DNA of 64,000 nt from Vibrio fluvialis (GCF_900460245.1 NZ_UHIP01000001.1:1612001-1676000), one strand, 5' to 3'; positions 1-9,690 are shown, counted from the first letter of the stretch. The notes: generated by a model from the letters alone, not told the origin. Numbers and translations are program-made.

Positions 1-901
1 ACTTATTCAGAAATTCCACATCGTGCTGTTTCTTTGTTACCAGCGAGTGCGCGACCCCCAGCAGCATCGCCACGTCCGTTCCCGGATGCGGTGCAATCCA
101 CTGTGCTTTGTCACCAAAAAACTCGATGGTTTCGGAGCGCATTGGGTCGACAGCAATGATGGTTTTGTTGGACTTTTGCAGTTGATGGAAGAACTCCAGA
201 CCCGCGCCATCGGTACTCGACCAGGCAATTTTCAGCGTGTTCAGTGGGTTTAAACCCCACAGTACGACGACGTCCGAATTCTCCATAATCATCGGGTATG
301 TCGTTTGCTGTTCATACACTTCGATTGACCCTACCACGTGTGGCATGATCACTTGCGCTGCACCGGTTGAGTAGTCGCCAAGGTGGCCGGAATAACCGCC
401 CGCCATGCTCATGTAACGTTGCAGCAATGTCTGCGCTTTGTGCAGGATACCACTGGATCGCCAACCATATGAGCCAGCAAAGACGGACTCGGCACCGTAC
501 TGCTTACGAATACGCATATGCTGTTCATGAATGAGCTTGTACGCTTGGTCCCAACTAACACGGACGAACTCATCGTCTCCGCGTGTGCCCTGAGGTTTAG
601 ATGGGTTGGCCAGATAGCCTTTGCGTACCATCGGATATTTAACGCGTGCTTGAGTATGCGCCTGATCCGGCGCAGAACTTTGCAGGCTGTTTTCCACGGT
701 TTGTGGCAGCGCATTGGTCGATGACACGATTTTGCCATCTTTCACTTCAACCAACATCGCGCCCCAGCGGCCAGCAGTCAACACTGCTGAGCCACTGCGT
801 TCGTTGGCAAATACAGGCATAGGTGCAACAGATGAAATGGCAAACGCGCCCGCTGTCATACCTGCACCTTTCAGAAAACTTCGACGTGTGAGAGTGGTCA
901 T
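1..901 (-). CDS. torA: Trimethylamine-N-oxide reductase, molybdopterin catalytic subunit (N-terminal part, cut by window edge)
   Basis: Periplasmic terminal reductase of anaerobic respiration that reduces TMAO to trimethylamine with a bis-MGD molybdenum cofactor. The reading frame starts at an ATG at 901 and runs off the left edge, so only about 300 residues are visible. The N-terminus is a Tat signal (TRRSFLKG, then a hydrophobic stretch ending near VFA), as expected for a cofactor-loaded export. The segment [12 protein letters not shown] contains the serine that ligates molybdenum in the DMSO/TMAO reductase family. It lies 19 bp downstream of the pentaheme cytochrome gene, giving the torC-torA (or torY-torZ) order. 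TorA versus TorZ cannot be settled from the visible part. Confidence 0.9.
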   Translation of the reverse strand, partial: MTTLTRRSFLKGAGMTAGAFAISSVAPMPVFANERSGSAVLTAGRWGAMLVEVKDGKIVSSTNALPQTVENSLQSSAPDQAHTQARVKYPMVRKGYLANPSKPQGTRGDDEFVRVSWDQAYKLIHEQHMRIRKQYGAESVFAGSYGWRSSGILHKAQTLLQRYMSMAGGYSGHLGDYSTGAAQVIMPHVVGSIEVYEQQTTYPMIMENSDVVVLWGLNPLNTLKIAWSSTDGAGLEFFHQLQKSNKTIIAVDPMRSETIEFFGDKAQWIAPHPGTDVAMLLGVAHSLVTKKQHDVEFLNK

Positions 902-920
902 CACTGAATCCTTATACTGG

Positions 921-2012
921 TTATTGAGCGGCATCTTTTGCGTTGTATTGGAAGAACTTAGTCAGAATCTCTAAATCTTCTTTGCTGATGGATGTACGAT
1001 CACCCATGCTTTTTGCCACCGCAGGCCATGCGTTGACCGTAAAGTGCTCGCTTGGAATCTTGGCGTGACAGGTTGAACAGTAAACGTTGTCCAACTGCTC
1101 GGCGTAAGACCACAACGAATCGATTTTCGCCAGCACAGGCGTTTCGATGTCACCCTGTAGCTCAACACTGCGCCATTTATTACCGTAATCGTCTTCAGTG
1201 TATTCGCCCGTAGTCAGCGCGTTCTGGCCCGCTTCAGTCAGGATGGCCACCACCGCACGCTTGCCTTGCCCCATGTAAAGCACTTGCTCCGCGCCTTGCA
1301 TCTGGTAAGCCGTCAGAGAAACCGTGCGCTTGCCATCTTTATCGCTCATCACTGCCAGTTTGGTTGCCGGATTAATGGTGCCCAACTCACCGATTGGAGT
1401 CGCTTGCATGGTGAACACTTCTTTTGCCGTTGCCGGGGTCAGTTTGGCTTCATCCACCAGATGAGCCAGCGCCTGACTATCCATTTTCACTTCAGGCAGG
1501 ATATGCGCGACGCCTTTGTGACAGTCGATACAAGTTTGGTTGTTCTCAATACCGTACTGGTGCATCTTTTGCGCTTCAGGAGTCTGGTCGTAGGTTTCCA
1601 TCGCGTCTTCTGAGTGACAAGAGCGACAAGTCACCGAATCATTCGCCTTCAACTGCGCCCAGACCGTTTCGGCCATTTCGGCACGATGCGCTTCGTACTT
1701 CTCATCCGTGCTGATCTTTTTGGTAATGAACTCGTGGTAGATGTCTTTAGACGCACGAATCTTAGTGATCAGGTAATCGATGGTATCGGTGGGGATATGA
1801 CAGTCCGCACATTCAGCACGAATGCCTTTTGCATTCGTAAAGTGCACGGAACCCTGATACTCCTTGTAAGGGGTTTCCATGGTGTGGCAAGAGACGCAGA
1901 ACTCGGTGCTCGAGGTCTTTTCCAAAATGGCATGCGTTCCGCCGAGTGTCAGCCAACCTATGACTACACCAATGACGAGAAGCAGCACGATCGCGCTTTT
2001 TTTAATACTCAT
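921..2012 (-). CDS. torC: Pentaheme c-type cytochrome TorC/TorY, electron donor to TMAO reductase
   Basis: Membrane-anchored cytochrome of the NapC/NirT/TorC family that passes electrons from menaquinol to the periplasmic TMAO reductase encoded next to it. A single N-terminal membrane segment (about residues 7-25) anchors the protein. Five CxxCH heme sites are visible: CVSCH, CADCH, CRSCH, CIDCH, and a C-terminal CSTCH in the extra domain that separates TorC/TorY from tetraheme NapC. At 363 residues it is nearer E. coli TorY (366) than TorC (390), so torY is an equally fair name. The stop is 19 bp before torA, so the two are probably co-transcribed from the regulated promoter region at 2090-2165. 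Confidence 0.93.
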   Translation of the reverse strand: MSIKKSAIVLLLVIGVVIGWLTLGGTHAILEKTSSTEFCVSCHTMETPYKEYQGSVHFTNAKGIRAECADCHIPTDTIDYLITKIRASKDIYHEFITKKISTDEKYEAHRAEMAETVWAQLKANDSVTCRSCHSEDAMETYDQTPEAQKMHQYGIENNQTCIDCHKGVAHILPEVKMDSQALAHLVDEAKLTPATAKEVFTMQATPIGELGTINPATKLAVMSDKDGKRTVSLTAYQMQGAEQVLYMGQGKRAVVAILTEAGQNALTTGEYTEDDYGNKWRSVELQGDIETPVLAKIDSLWSYAEQLDNVYCSTCHAKIPSEHFTVNAWPAVAKSMGDRTSISKEDLEILTKFFQYNAKDAAQ

Positions 2013-2093
2013 TTGTCCTCACAAATCTGTGGGTTTGATAACGAAATGTCGCAGCTCAACTGGGTGAACTGAAGTTAATTACGTATGCAATCC

Positions 2094-2109
2094 TACCCCT
2101 AAAGGGCTA
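2094..2109. promoter_or_regulatory. NarL/NarP-like 7-2-7 heptamer pair upstream of torC
   Basis: TACCCCT-AA-AGGGCTA is an inverted pair of heptamers with the two-base spacing favoured by NarP. It deviates from the TACYYMT/AKRRGTA consensus at one position. It lies 82-97 bp upstream of the torC start, in a regulated respiratory promoter, so the match has context; binding is inferred. Confidence 0.45.
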
Positions 2110-2116
2110 AGACTAT

Positions 2117-2130
2117 TTGACAATAGTCAA
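2117..2130. promoter_or_regulatory. FNR-like dyad upstream of torC
   Basis: TTGAC-AATA-GTCAA has the arm length and 4-bp spacer of an FNR site (consensus TTGAT-N4-ATCAA), differing symmetrically at one base per arm. An overlapping perfect repeat GACTATT-TGAC-AATAGTC occupies 2111-2128. TMAO respiration is anaerobic, so FNR control is plausible. Confidence 0.45.
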
Positions 2131-2148
2131 CGGAATCCCAAATTGGGC

Positions 2149-2162
2149 GTGAGACAGATCAC
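2149..2162. promoter_or_regulatory. CRP-like site upstream of torC
   Basis: GTGA-GACAGA-TCAC reproduces both core half-sites and the 6-bp spacer of a CRP site. It is about 137-150 bp upstream of the torC start. The remainder of the 345-bp gap between torC and queC holds no gene that I can support. Confidence 0.5.
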
Positions 2163-2284
2163 TTTTTGTACCGGAATCAAATTCTGATATTGCGATTCAC
2201 CACAAATTCTCACAATTTGTATGGATATTGTGATTTTGAGCTTAGTGTAATGCAGGGGAAAACGGCAGGTAGGCAGAATGAAAA

Positions 2285-2338
2285 ACAAAAAAAGCCGCGA
2301 AATTGAACACTCTAATGAGCTTCAATGACGCAGCTTCT
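2285..2338 (-). terminator. Rho-independent terminator after queC
   Basis: Read on the minus strand, imperfectly paired arms beginning AAGCTGCG and ending CGCGGCTT enclose a loop and are followed by a run of seven T, immediately after the queC stop. The upper stem includes ATTGAA/TTCAAT. Confidence 0.7.
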
Positions 2339-2356
2339 TTGTGAAGGTATGCAGTA

Positions 2357-3046
2357 TTATTGGGCTTGTTTGGCAACCAGAGCGGCCATGACAGCTTCAC
2401 GGTTTTCCAGATAATCGTTCAAGCCCGCTTTACGCAGGTGACACGATGGGCAGTCTCCACAACCATCGCCGATGATACCGTTGTAACAAGTCAGTGTTTC
2501 ATTACGAACTAACTCCAGCGCGTCATTTTGATCCGCCATTGCCCAGGTTTCCGCTTTGTTCAGCCACATCAGCGGCGTACGAATTTCCAGCTCGCGATCC
2601 ATTCCTTGAACCAATGCGCTGTTCATCGCTTTAACGAAGTCGTTGCGACAATCCGGATAGCCGGAAAAATCTGTCTCACACACGCCGGTAATGACGGTCT
2701 GCGCGCCAATTTGGTAAGCATAAATGCCCGCCAGAGTCAGAAACAGAATATTGCGCCCCGGAACAAATGAGTTTGGCAGGCCATTTTCTTGGAGTTCGTG
2801 CGACACCGGAATGTCGTCTCGAGTCAGTGAGCTGATTGCCAACTCATTCAACAGACCGACATCCATCACTTTGTGCGCTTTTACACCCAGTTTTTTCGCC
2901 AGCGTCTGTGCTACTTCAATCTCCAGCTTGTGACGCTGACCATAGTCGAACGTAATGGCATGCACTTCATCAAACTCTTTCAAAGCCTGAACCAAACAGG
3001 TCGTTGAATCCTGACCGCCGCTGAACACGACAACTGCTTTTTTCAT
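2357..3046 (-). CDS. queC: 7-cyano-7-deazaguanine synthase QueC
   Basis: Converts 7-carboxy-7-deazaguanine to preQ0 with ATP and ammonia in queuosine biosynthesis. The N-terminus carries the PP-loop ATP pyrophosphatase motif SGGQDSTT (residues 9-16), and the C-terminus has the cysteine cluster C-N8-CGDCPSC that binds zinc in this family. The length of 229 residues is typical. It starts 12 bp after queE ends, and its ribosome binding site AAAGGAGT overlaps the queE stop codon, so the two are translationally linked. Confidence 0.96.
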   Translation of the reverse strand: MKKAVVVFSGGQDSTTCLVQALKEFDEVHAITFDYGQRHKLEIEVAQTLAKKLGVKAHKVMDVGLLNELAISSLTRDDIPVSHELQENGLPNSFVPGRNILFLTLAGIYAYQIGAQTVITGVCETDFSGYPDCRNDFVKAMNSALVQGMDRELEIRTPLMWLNKAETWAMADQNDALELVRNETLTCYNGIIGDGCGDCPSCHLRKAGLNDYLENREAVMAALVAKQAQ

Positions 3047-3058
3047 TCCGCTACTCCT

Positions 3059-3727
3059 TTAAGCAATGCTGAGATATTTGTGAGTCTGAATCGACAAGCG
3101 CCAGTTTCGCGCAATACAAGTCTCAATGCATAGCTGGGTTGCACGTGGTTTCTGGCTGATCGGCTGTAGCGCGATCACAGTCGTTTCCGGCACCTTGGCA
3201 CGAGCAAGTAGCTGATCCAGATTGTCGATGTCTTTGTCAGTCGCAACCGGGTGCTTAATTTCATTTGCTCTGCGCAGCGCAGAATCGATTACTGGCAATT
3301 TGCCTTTCATCGCCACTTTTGGTGACACTGTCACCCAAGTATTTTCGGTTGCCTGAACGTCAAAGGTACCGCTGGTCTCTATTTGACAGCGGCAGCCAAT
3401 CGCTTCAAATGCCTGCGTCAGAGGCACTAAATCATAGATACAAGGTTCGCCACCTGTAATCACGATATGTTTAGCACTGTAGCCCTGAGCACGATATCGC
3501 TCGATGATCTGTTGCGCTGATGCGGAGCACCAGTTCGGATTGTCTTCCGTTTTCACCAGAATTTCATCAAATGAGCGCTCATCAGCGGGCTCGGCATCCC
3601 AGGTCTGTTTCGTATCACACCAGGCACAGCCAACAGGACATTCTTGCAGACGAACAAACACCGCAGGCACGCCAGTAAACACGCCCTCGCCCTGAATCGT
3701 CTCAAACATTTCGTTTACTTTATACAA
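3059..3727 (-). CDS. queE: 7-carboxy-7-deazaguanine synthase QueE (radical SAM), TTG start
   Basis: Radical S-adenosylmethionine enzyme that contracts the pterin ring of 6-carboxy-tetrahydropterin to form CDG, the step before QueC. The CX3CX2C cluster motif appears as CPVGCAWC, preceded by NEMFETIQGEG, the conserved N-terminal motif of the family. Homologues start a few residues before NEMF, which points to the TTG at 3727 (222 residues, like E. coli at 223). The open frame continues upstream to a GTG at 3820, but that adds 31 residues with no resemblance to QueE and there is no in-frame ATG. Operon with queC. Confidence 0.9.
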   Translation of the reverse strand: MYKVNEMFETIQGEGVFTGVPAVFVRLQECPVGCAWCDTKQTWDAEPADERSFDEILVKTEDNPNWCSASAQQIIERYRAQGYSAKHIVITGGEPCIYDLVPLTQAFEAIGCRCQIETSGTFDVQATENTWVTVSPKVAMKGKLPVIDSALRRANEIKHPVATDKDIDNLDQLLARAKVPETTVIALQPISQKPRATQLCIETCIARNWRLSIQTHKYLSIA

Positions 3728-3984
3728 GGTAAAATTGCCTAACTTGTTATCCAAAAATTGCAGGTCGCTGACCTTAAAGGATGCGTTGGTGAAGGTCAAT
3801 TTAAAACCGCCGTTCAACACACAAAAAGCCGCAACTTAACTCCACCTATTGCATAAGCAGAATTCGCACACTCAGATCAAAGCTACGCATAAATATTCGA
3901 CACCATTTTCATCAAAAACGCGCATCCTGTCATATTTTAGGTATAATCTGACCTTTCGTTTCGCGCAGACTTTTTAGGTAAGAC

Positions 3985-4809
3985 ATGTACAAACTGATCG
4001 CTCTCGATATGGATGGCACCCTGTTAAACAGCCAAAAGCAAATTTCACCACGCACCAAACTGGCGATTGCTGAGGCTCGCGAACAAGGGATTAAAGTGGT
4101 TCTGGCGTCCGGTCGTCCGATTGACGGCATGCGCAACAAGCTCGAAGAACTGAACATTCAATCGAAAGACGATTACGTGCTCTACTACAACGGCTCGATG
4201 GTTGCCAACGTCGGTACTGGCGAGATCATCTACCAGCAGATTCTTGATGGCCGCAGCGCGAAAATGGTGGCCCGTCTGGCCAACGAAATGGGCGTTAATA
4301 CCCATGCATTTAGCCAAATTCATGGTTTGATTACTCCGAAAACCAGCAAGTACACCGAAGTTGAAGCGCAAATTAATGGCCTTTCTATTACCGAGATGGA
4401 TTTTGAACAACTGGAAGATGATCACCCAATCATCAAAGCCATGATTGTGGCCGAACCTGAGCTGCTCACCCGCACTATCGCCAGTCTGCCAGCGGATCTG
4501 CATCAGCAATATACGATCGTACAAAGCGCGCCATTCTTCCTTGAGTTCCTTAATACTCAAAGCAACAAAGGCGTGGGTGTCAAAGCGATTGCCGACCACC
4601 TGAATATTCCGGCCAGCCAGGTCATCTGTATGGGTGATGCCGAAAACGATCATCACATGCTGCAATACGCAGGGATGGGCATTGCCATGGCTAACGCGAT
4701 GGAAGAAACGAAGCGCATCGCCGATTACATCACGCTAAGCAATGACGAAGATGGTGTGGCTGCGGCGATTGAAAAGTTTGCCCTCAACAAAGAGCGTTGC
4801 GACGCGTAA
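3985..4809 (+). CDS. yidA: Cof-type HAD-IIB sugar-phosphatase, YidA-like
   Basis: Soluble haloacid dehalogenase-superfamily phosphatase; E. coli YidA hydrolyses small sugar phosphates. HAD motif I is LDMDGTLLN (nucleophile aspartate near residue 8), motif II the SG of LASGRP, and motif IV GDAENDHH. The cap-domain segment APFFLEFLNTQSNKG matches YidA closely, and 274 residues is the expected size. Divergent from queE; a TATAAT at 3942-3947 lies at a reasonable distance for a promoter. Followed by a strong terminator. Confidence 0.88.
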   Translation: MYKLIALDMDGTLLNSQKQISPRTKLAIAEAREQGIKVVLASGRPIDGMRNKLEELNIQSKDDYVLYYNGSMVANVGTGEIIYQQILDGRSAKMVARLANEMGVNTHAFSQIHGLITPKTSKYTEVEAQINGLSITEMDFEQLEDDHPIIKAMIVAEPELLTRTIASLPADLHQQYTIVQSAPFFLEFLNTQSNKGVGVKAIADHLNIPASQVICMGDAENDHHMLQYAGMGIAMANAMEETKRIADYITLSNDEDGVAAAIEKFALNKERCDA

Positions 4810-4824
4810 GTGCTCCCAGGACAC

Positions 4825-4853
4825 AAAAAGGCGGCCAACAGCCGCCTTTTTGT
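4825..4853. terminator. Bidirectional terminator between yidA and cysG
   Basis: GGCGGC-caaca-GCCGCC with A-run before and T-run after, placed between convergent genes, so it can serve both strands. Confidence 0.88.
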
Positions 4854-4864
4854 TTTGCCCGATT

Positions 4865-5803
4865 CTATTTTTCAAAGCCCTGACCCAGCACTCGCTGATG
4901 TGCTTGCAACAAAGTGTATTCCTGCATGCCGTGTGGGATCAGAACACACACTCTCAATTGCTCCGCTTTAGCTTTCTTGAGGCGTTCGCTCAGTTCTGCC
5001 GCACTGGTAAAGCGCTCACGTTCAGCATCGCGACGACACAAATCGATAAAATCAAACGTGCATGACTTGGCAAACAGCACCAACTCAGCCTGTTGCATGT
5101 AGCGCAGTGCTTTGAGAGGCAATAACTCCACATCTTTGCCAAATTCTACCCAGGTCACTTCACCATCATCATCCAGCGGTTTATCGAGTGCCTTGATGTA
5201 CATTTTTTCCAGGCTTTCGCGATCTTTGGCATTTTTTACTTCGGTATCCGCAAAAAACATCTCCCAGAATTTGCGACGGAGATCAACTGTTGGCAAAAAT
5301 TCTTTGATGGAGTTTCGTTTCGACGCACCAAAATCCGCCAGTAGTCCAAGGTTCTGAGGCAAAACGGCTTCGAGAGTTTCCCGTACGTTGCGAATCAGCA
5401 CCGGCGACGCGCCACCGCTAGAGATAGCAAGCTGTACACGGCCACGTTCGATCATCGAAGGGGTAATAAAATCGCAGTAAGGTTGATCATCAACCACATT
5501 GACTAAAATACCCATGTTTTTTGCATCTTTATGCACCTGATGATTTAAGTCCGGGTTATCGGTTGTCGCCCAAACCTGCAGATATTCTTTGGTGAGAATC
5601 TGAGACGTGTAAAAATTTTGAATCCACTGACACTTACCGTCATCCACTAAGGATTGCAGAGTTGAGGCAATTTGTGGAGAAACAATAGTCACTTTGGCTC
5701 CGGCGCGAAGGAGCGCATCTATTTTGCGGCACGCAACCTCCCCTCCGCCTACGACGAGCACCGGTTTGTTAGTTAAATCCAGGAACAGAGGAAAATATCG
5801 CAT
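4865..5803 (-). CDS. cysG: Precorrin-2 dehydrogenase / sirohydrochlorin ferrochelatase (CysG N-terminal type)
   Basis: Makes siroheme from precorrin-2 for sulfite and nitrite reductases. The N-terminal Rossmann motif is VVGGGEVACRK; DDQPYCDF includes the family's catalytic aspartate, and SSGGASPVL is the conserved serine-containing loop. Unlike E. coli CysG there is no SAM uroporphyrinogen methyltransferase domain: the protein is 312 residues, with about 100 unfamiliar residues after the dehydrogenase part. The methyltransferase must be encoded elsewhere. Single gene, minus strand, with its own promoter in the region shared with aapJ. Confidence 0.88.
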   Translation of the reverse strand: MRYFPLFLDLTNKPVLVVGGGEVACRKIDALLRAGAKVTIVSPQIASTLQSLVDDGKCQWIQNFYTSQILTKEYLQVWATTDNPDLNHQVHKDAKNMGILVNVVDDQPYCDFITPSMIERGRVQLAISSGGASPVLIRNVRETLEAVLPQNLGLLADFGASKRNSIKEFLPTVDLRRKFWEMFFADTEVKNAKDRESLEKMYIKALDKPLDDDGEVTWVEFGKDVELLPLKALRYMQQAELVLFAKSCTFDFIDLCRRDAERERFTSAAELSERLKKAKAEQLRVCVLIPHGMQEYTLLQAHQRVLGQGFEK

Positions 5804-5996
5804 TTTATTTTGGTCACAATCTAAATAACTATGCGTTTCATGCTACCAAAAAAGGTGCAAGGAAATCACTAGCTAAGGTGGATGAAATAATTAATCACCG
5901 AATTTTAGCCGGGGATCAGCATTTTATATTGAAATCTCACACAAACTATAAGTGTTAATATTAAGTTAACAGTTAATTGTCCTTCTACCATTCTGT

Positions 5997-6013
5997 TGCA
6001 CTAATCGTGTGCC
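5997..6013. promoter_or_regulatory. NtrC-like dyad upstream of aapJ
   Basis: GCAC-TAATCGT-GTGC matches the NtrC half-site arrangement GCAC-N7-GTGC, and a further TTGCAC half-site follows at 6017-6022. It lies about 250 bp before the aapJ start. The 460-bp gap (5804-6264) otherwise holds AT-rich promoter sequence; I found no clean sigma-54 -24/-12 element in it. Confidence 0.4.
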
Positions 6014-6220
6014 CAGTTGCACTATTTACAACCGCGTAACATTTCGCCATTCTAACTACAGCTTAGGTTTGTGTTCTCAAACGAAAATCTTTTTAAATTA
6101 TATATTTGAGAATCCTTTATTCCTTACCTACGCTTATAAACGGTTGATTTGTAAATGTGCGATTGAGCCCAAATACAGCCGAAACTAATAATAAAACACA
6201 ACATTTTCTGAACCTTGTAT

Positions 6221-6233
6221 CAGGTGTCACCTG
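6221..6233. promoter_or_regulatory. Palindrome CAGGTG-T-CACCTG near the aapJ start
   Basis: Perfect 6-1-6 inverted repeat 32 bp before the aapJ ATG. Its position in the leader suggests an operator or a small leader hairpin; the binding factor is unknown. Confidence 0.35.
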
Positions 6234-6264
6234 GTCAACGATGGATCATACAGGAAGGATACAA

Positions 6265-7293
6265 ATGGCAAATAAACTAACAGTTCTTGCTTCCGTTGTA
6301 GCGGCATCTACTGCCCTGATGGCTAACTCAGCCTCAGCTGCGGACAGCACCCTAGACAAAGTATTGTCTCAAGGTTTTCTGACTTGTGGCGTGAGTACTG
6401 GTCTTCCGGGCTTCTCGAACCCTAACGCAAAAGGCGAATGGGAAGGGATCGATGTGGAATATTGTCAAGCGCTTGCAGCTGCAGTTCTTGGTGACAAAAC
6501 TAAGGTCAAATACGTACCTCTGACCGCAAAAGAACGCTTCACTGCCCTGCAGTCTGGCGAAATCGACGTTCTGTCTCGTAACACCACTTGGACTCTACAC
6601 CGCGATTCAGCGCTGGGTCTGAACTTTGTTGGTGTGAACTACTACGACGGTCAGGGCTTCATGGTTAAGAAAGATCTTGGCATTTCAAGTGCTAAAGAGC
6701 TGGATGGCGCATCTGTCTGTGTTCAATCAGGTACAACTACCGAGCTAAACCTTGCAGACTACTTCCGTAATAACGGTATGAGCTACAAGCCAGTCGTATT
6801 CGATACAGCAGCGCAAACTTCAAAAGGTTTCGATGCCGGTCGTTGTGACGTACTGACTACTGACCAATCTGGTCTGTACGCTCTGCGCCTGAACCTGGAA
6901 AAACCAGATTCAGCTGTTGTACTACCTGAAATCATTTCTAAAGAGCCTCTGGGTCCAGTTGTTCGTCAGGACGACGACAAGTGGTTCAACGTAGCGAAAT
7001 GGACTCTGTTCGCGATGGTTAACGCGGAAGAATACGGCATCACTTCTAAGAACGCAGACGAAATGCTGAAGTCTGACAACCCAGAAGTTAAACGCATTCT
7101 GGGCGTCGACGGTCCTAAAGGTTCAGGTCTGGGCATCCGTGACGACTGGGGTTACCAAATCGTGAAACAAGTGGGTAACTACGGTGAAAGCTTCGAGCGC
7201 ACAGTAGGTAAAGGTTCGCCTCTACAAATTTCTCGTGGCGTGAACGCGCTGTGGAATGCGGGCGGCTTTATGTACGCTCCACCTATCCGTTAA
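6265..7293 (+). CDS. aapJ: Polar amino acid ABC transporter, periplasmic binding protein AapJ
   Basis: Captures general L-amino acids in the periplasm for the AapQMP importer. The ATG at 6265 follows AGGAAGG at a good distance and gives a clean Sec signal (hydrophobic core, cleavage near SASAA); the in-frame start further upstream would add 36 unrelated residues before the signal. The mature part has the solute-binding family 3 look (GIDVEYCQALAAAVLG near the N-terminus, DVLTTDQSGLYALR in the second lobe). 342 residues, normal for AapJ/BztA. First gene of aapJQMP; a stem-loop at 7311 probably lowers read-through so the binding protein is made in excess. Confidence 0.93.
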   Translation: MANKLTVLASVVAASTALMANSASAADSTLDKVLSQGFLTCGVSTGLPGFSNPNAKGEWEGIDVEYCQALAAAVLGDKTKVKYVPLTAKERFTALQSGEIDVLSRNTTWTLHRDSALGLNFVGVNYYDGQGFMVKKDLGISSAKELDGASVCVQSGTTTELNLADYFRNNGMSYKPVVFDTAAQTSKGFDAGRCDVLTTDQSGLYALRLNLEKPDSAVVLPEIISKEPLGPVVRQDDDKWFNVAKWTLFAMVNAEEYGITSKNADEMLKSDNPEVKRILGVDGPKGSGLGIRDDWGYQIVKQVGNYGESFERTVGKGSPLQISRGVNALWNAGGFMYAPPIR

Positions 7294-7310
7294 TAAAGAT
7301 TGATAAAAAT

Positions 7311-7332
7311 GGGCGGTTTCGGCCGCCCTTTG
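7311..7332 (+). terminator. Intercistronic stem-loop between aapJ and aapQ
   Basis: GGGCGG-tttcgg-CCGCCC followed by TTTG. The T-run is short, so it looks like a partial terminator or mRNA-stabilising hairpin of the kind common after binding-protein genes. Confidence 0.6.
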
Positions 7333-7360
7333 TCAAAAATGGATAAGAGGTTATCGCTGT

Positions 7361-8569
7361 ATGAAACCTACGAATACTGCTGTGCAAAAAGCAGCGAGCT
7401 CGGCTCCCGCTAAAAGCACAAATTTATTTTACAATCCCACTTTTCGTTCAGTTGTTTTTCAGCTGATCGCTATTGCCGCTCTGGTTTTCTTCTTTTACAC
7501 CATCATTAATAATGCCCTGACGAACCTGGAATCGCGTGGTATCGCGACTGGTTTTAAATTCCTTGATCAACCTGCTGGCTTCGGGATTGGCCTGACTTTG
7601 ATCGACTACAACGAGACGTACTCCTATGGACGTACCTTCGTGGTGGGTCTGCTGAACACCGCACTGGTGTCAGTTTTGGGTATTATTTTCGCAACTCTGA
7701 TCGGTTTTGTGCTCGGTATTGCACGCCTGTCGTCCAACTGGCTGGTGAGTCGTTTGGCCGCGGTGTATATCGAAACGTTCCGTAACATCCCTCTTCTATT
7801 ACAGATCTTCTTCTGGTACTTCGCGGTACTGCAAGCTCTGCCATCTCCACGTGAGAGTATGAGCCTGGGAGAAGCGGTGTTTCTGAACGTTCGTGGCTTG
7901 TTCTTCCCTGCACCTGTGTTTGAGAAAGGCTCCAGCGTGGTGTTGATCACTCTGGTAGCAGGCATTATCGCCTCCGCCGTGATCAATATCTGGGCGAACA
8001 ACAAGCAACGTTTAACTGGTCAGCAAACACCGATGGGGCGCATCATCCTGACACTGTGTGTCGGTCTGCCTCTGCTGGTGTATTTCATTATGGGTATGCC
8101 AATTTCTGCGCAATATCCGGAACTGAAAGGGTTTAACTTCCGTGGTGGTATCAGCATCATTCCGGAATTGGCAGCTTTGCTTGTCGCGCTGAGTGTTTAC
8201 ACCGCCGCGTTCATTGCCGAGATCGTCCGTTCTGGTATTAATGCCGTAAGCCATGGTCAGACAGAAGCGGCAATGTCGCTGGGTCTGCCACGCTCTAAGA
8301 CTCTGAAACTGGTCATTATTCCTCAGGCTCTGCGTATTATCATCCCGCCACTCACCAGCCAATATCTGAACCTGACCAAAAACTCATCGCTTGCGATGGC
8401 AATTGGTTACCCGGATTTGGTGTCGGTATTTGCGGGCACAACGCTGAACCAGACCGGTCAGGCAATTGAAATCATTGCAATGACCATGGGTGTCTACCTG
8501 ACACTAAGTCTGATTACGTCAGCGTTGATGAACTTGTATAACCGTAAAGTTGCTTTGGTGGAGAGATAA
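7361..8569 (+). CDS. aapQ: General amino acid ABC transporter permease AapQ
   Basis: One of two inner-membrane subunits that form the translocation path for polar amino acids. It has the split arrangement typical of AapQ: first membrane segment near residues 30-50, a large periplasmic loop, then TGLLNTALVS-type HisMQ domain, and the EAA loop (EAAMSLGLPRSKTLKLVI) near residue 305 that contacts the ATPase. 402 residues fits the family. Its stop is one base before the aapM start, indicating translational coupling. Confidence 0.92.
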   Translation: MKPTNTAVQKAASSAPAKSTNLFYNPTFRSVVFQLIAIAALVFFFYTIINNALTNLESRGIATGFKFLDQPAGFGIGLTLIDYNETYSYGRTFVVGLLNTALVSVLGIIFATLIGFVLGIARLSSNWLVSRLAAVYIETFRNIPLLLQIFFWYFAVLQALPSPRESMSLGEAVFLNVRGLFFPAPVFEKGSSVVLITLVAGIIASAVINIWANNKQRLTGQQTPMGRIILTLCVGLPLLVYFIMGMPISAQYPELKGFNFRGGISIIPELAALLVALSVYTAAFIAEIVRSGINAVSHGQTEAAMSLGLPRSKTLKLVIIPQALRIIIPPLTSQYLNLTKNSSLAMAIGYPDLVSVFAGTTLNQTGQAIEIIAMTMGVYLTLSLITSALMNLYNRKVALVER

Positions 8570-8570
8570 G

Positions 8571-9668
8571 ATGAAGACACATCAGTTTCAACCTAGTCTG
8601 CCGCCACCATCCAACACCACTGGCGTTGTCGGCTGGCTGCGTAAAAACCTGTTTAACAGTCCGCTGAATTCCGTTGTCACTATTGTGTTGGCGTATATTG
8701 CCTTCTCAGCAATCTGGCATGTTCTGGACTGGGCCATTATCAAAGCAGACTGGGTCGGCACGACCCGCGATGCCTGTACTCGTGATGGCGCCTGTTGGGT
8801 TTTCATCAGCGTGCGCTGGGAACAGTTCATGTATGGCTTCTACCCGCAAGCAGAGCTGTGGCGCCCTCGCCTGTTCTTTGCAACGCTGGCGATTTTCATC
8901 GCTCTTCTGGCGTATGAAAAGACACCTAAACGTACCTGGATTTGGCTGTTCTTTGTCAACATCTACCCATTCCTGATGGCAGGCCTGCTGTATGGCGGTG
9001 TGTTCGGACTGGACGTGGTTTCCACCCATAAGTGGGGTGGTTTGTTGGTAACGTTGATCATTGCGTTGGTCGGTATTGTTGTATCACTGCCTATCGGTGT
9101 CGCACTGGCCCTAGGTCGCCGCTCTGACATGCCTGTTATCCGCAGTCTGTGTACGGTGTACATCGAAGTGTGGCGTGGTGTTCCACTGATCACGGTTCTG
9201 TTCATGGCGTCAGTTATGTTGCCACTGTTCCTATCCCAAGGTTCAGAGACGGATAAACTGCTGCGCGCCCTGATTGGTGTGGTGATGTTCAGTGCCGCGT
9301 ATATGGCTGAGGTTATTCGTGGTGGTTTACAGGCGATTCCTAAAGGTCAGTACGAAGCCGCGGACGCTCTGGGTCTGAGCTACTGGAAAAAGATGGGACT
9401 GATTATTCTGCCTCAGGCACTGAAAATCACCATTCCATCGATCGTAAACACCTTCATTGGTCTGTTTAAAGACACCAGCTTGGTACTTATCATCGGTATG
9501 TTTGATGTACTGGGCATCGGTCAGGCTGCAAACACCGACCCGGAATGGTTGGGTTTTGCAACTGAGAGTTATGTATTTGTCGCGTTAGTGTTCTGGGTGT
9601 TCTGTTTCGGCATGTCGAGATACTCGATTTGGCTCGAACGTAAACTCCATACCGGCCACAAACGATAA
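8571..9668 (+). CDS. aapM: General amino acid ABC transporter permease AapM
   Basis: Second permease of the amino acid importer, pairing with AapQ. The ATG at 8571 follows GGAGAG and the aapQ stop; an earlier in-frame start inside aapQ is unlikely. It has several membrane helices and the ATPase-contacting EAA loop [18 protein letters not shown] near residue 262. The insertion of about 60 residues between the first helices and the HisMQ core is a normal AapM feature. 365 residues. Confidence 0.92.
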   Translation: MKTHQFQPSLPPPSNTTGVVGWLRKNLFNSPLNSVVTIVLAYIAFSAIWHVLDWAIIKADWVGTTRDACTRDGACWVFISVRWEQFMYGFYPQAELWRPRLFFATLAIFIALLAYEKTPKRTWIWLFFVNIYPFLMAGLLYGGVFGLDVVSTHKWGGLLVTLIIALVGIVVSLPIGVALALGRRSDMPVIRSLCTVYIEVWRGVPLITVLFMASVMLPLFLSQGSETDKLLRALIGVVMFSAAYMAEVIRGGLQAIPKGQYEAADALGLSYWKKMGLIILPQALKITIPSIVNTFIGLFKDTSLVLIIGMFDVLGIGQAANTDPEWLGFATESYVFVALVFWVFCFGMSRYSIWLERKLHTGHKR

Positions 9669-9690
9669 GCAATCTTTCAAGGAACGTATT

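Noticed and set aside
3821..3984. PreQ1 riboswitch upstream of queE
   Set aside because: No preQ1 aptamer-like pseudoknot elements are visible in this 160-bp gap.
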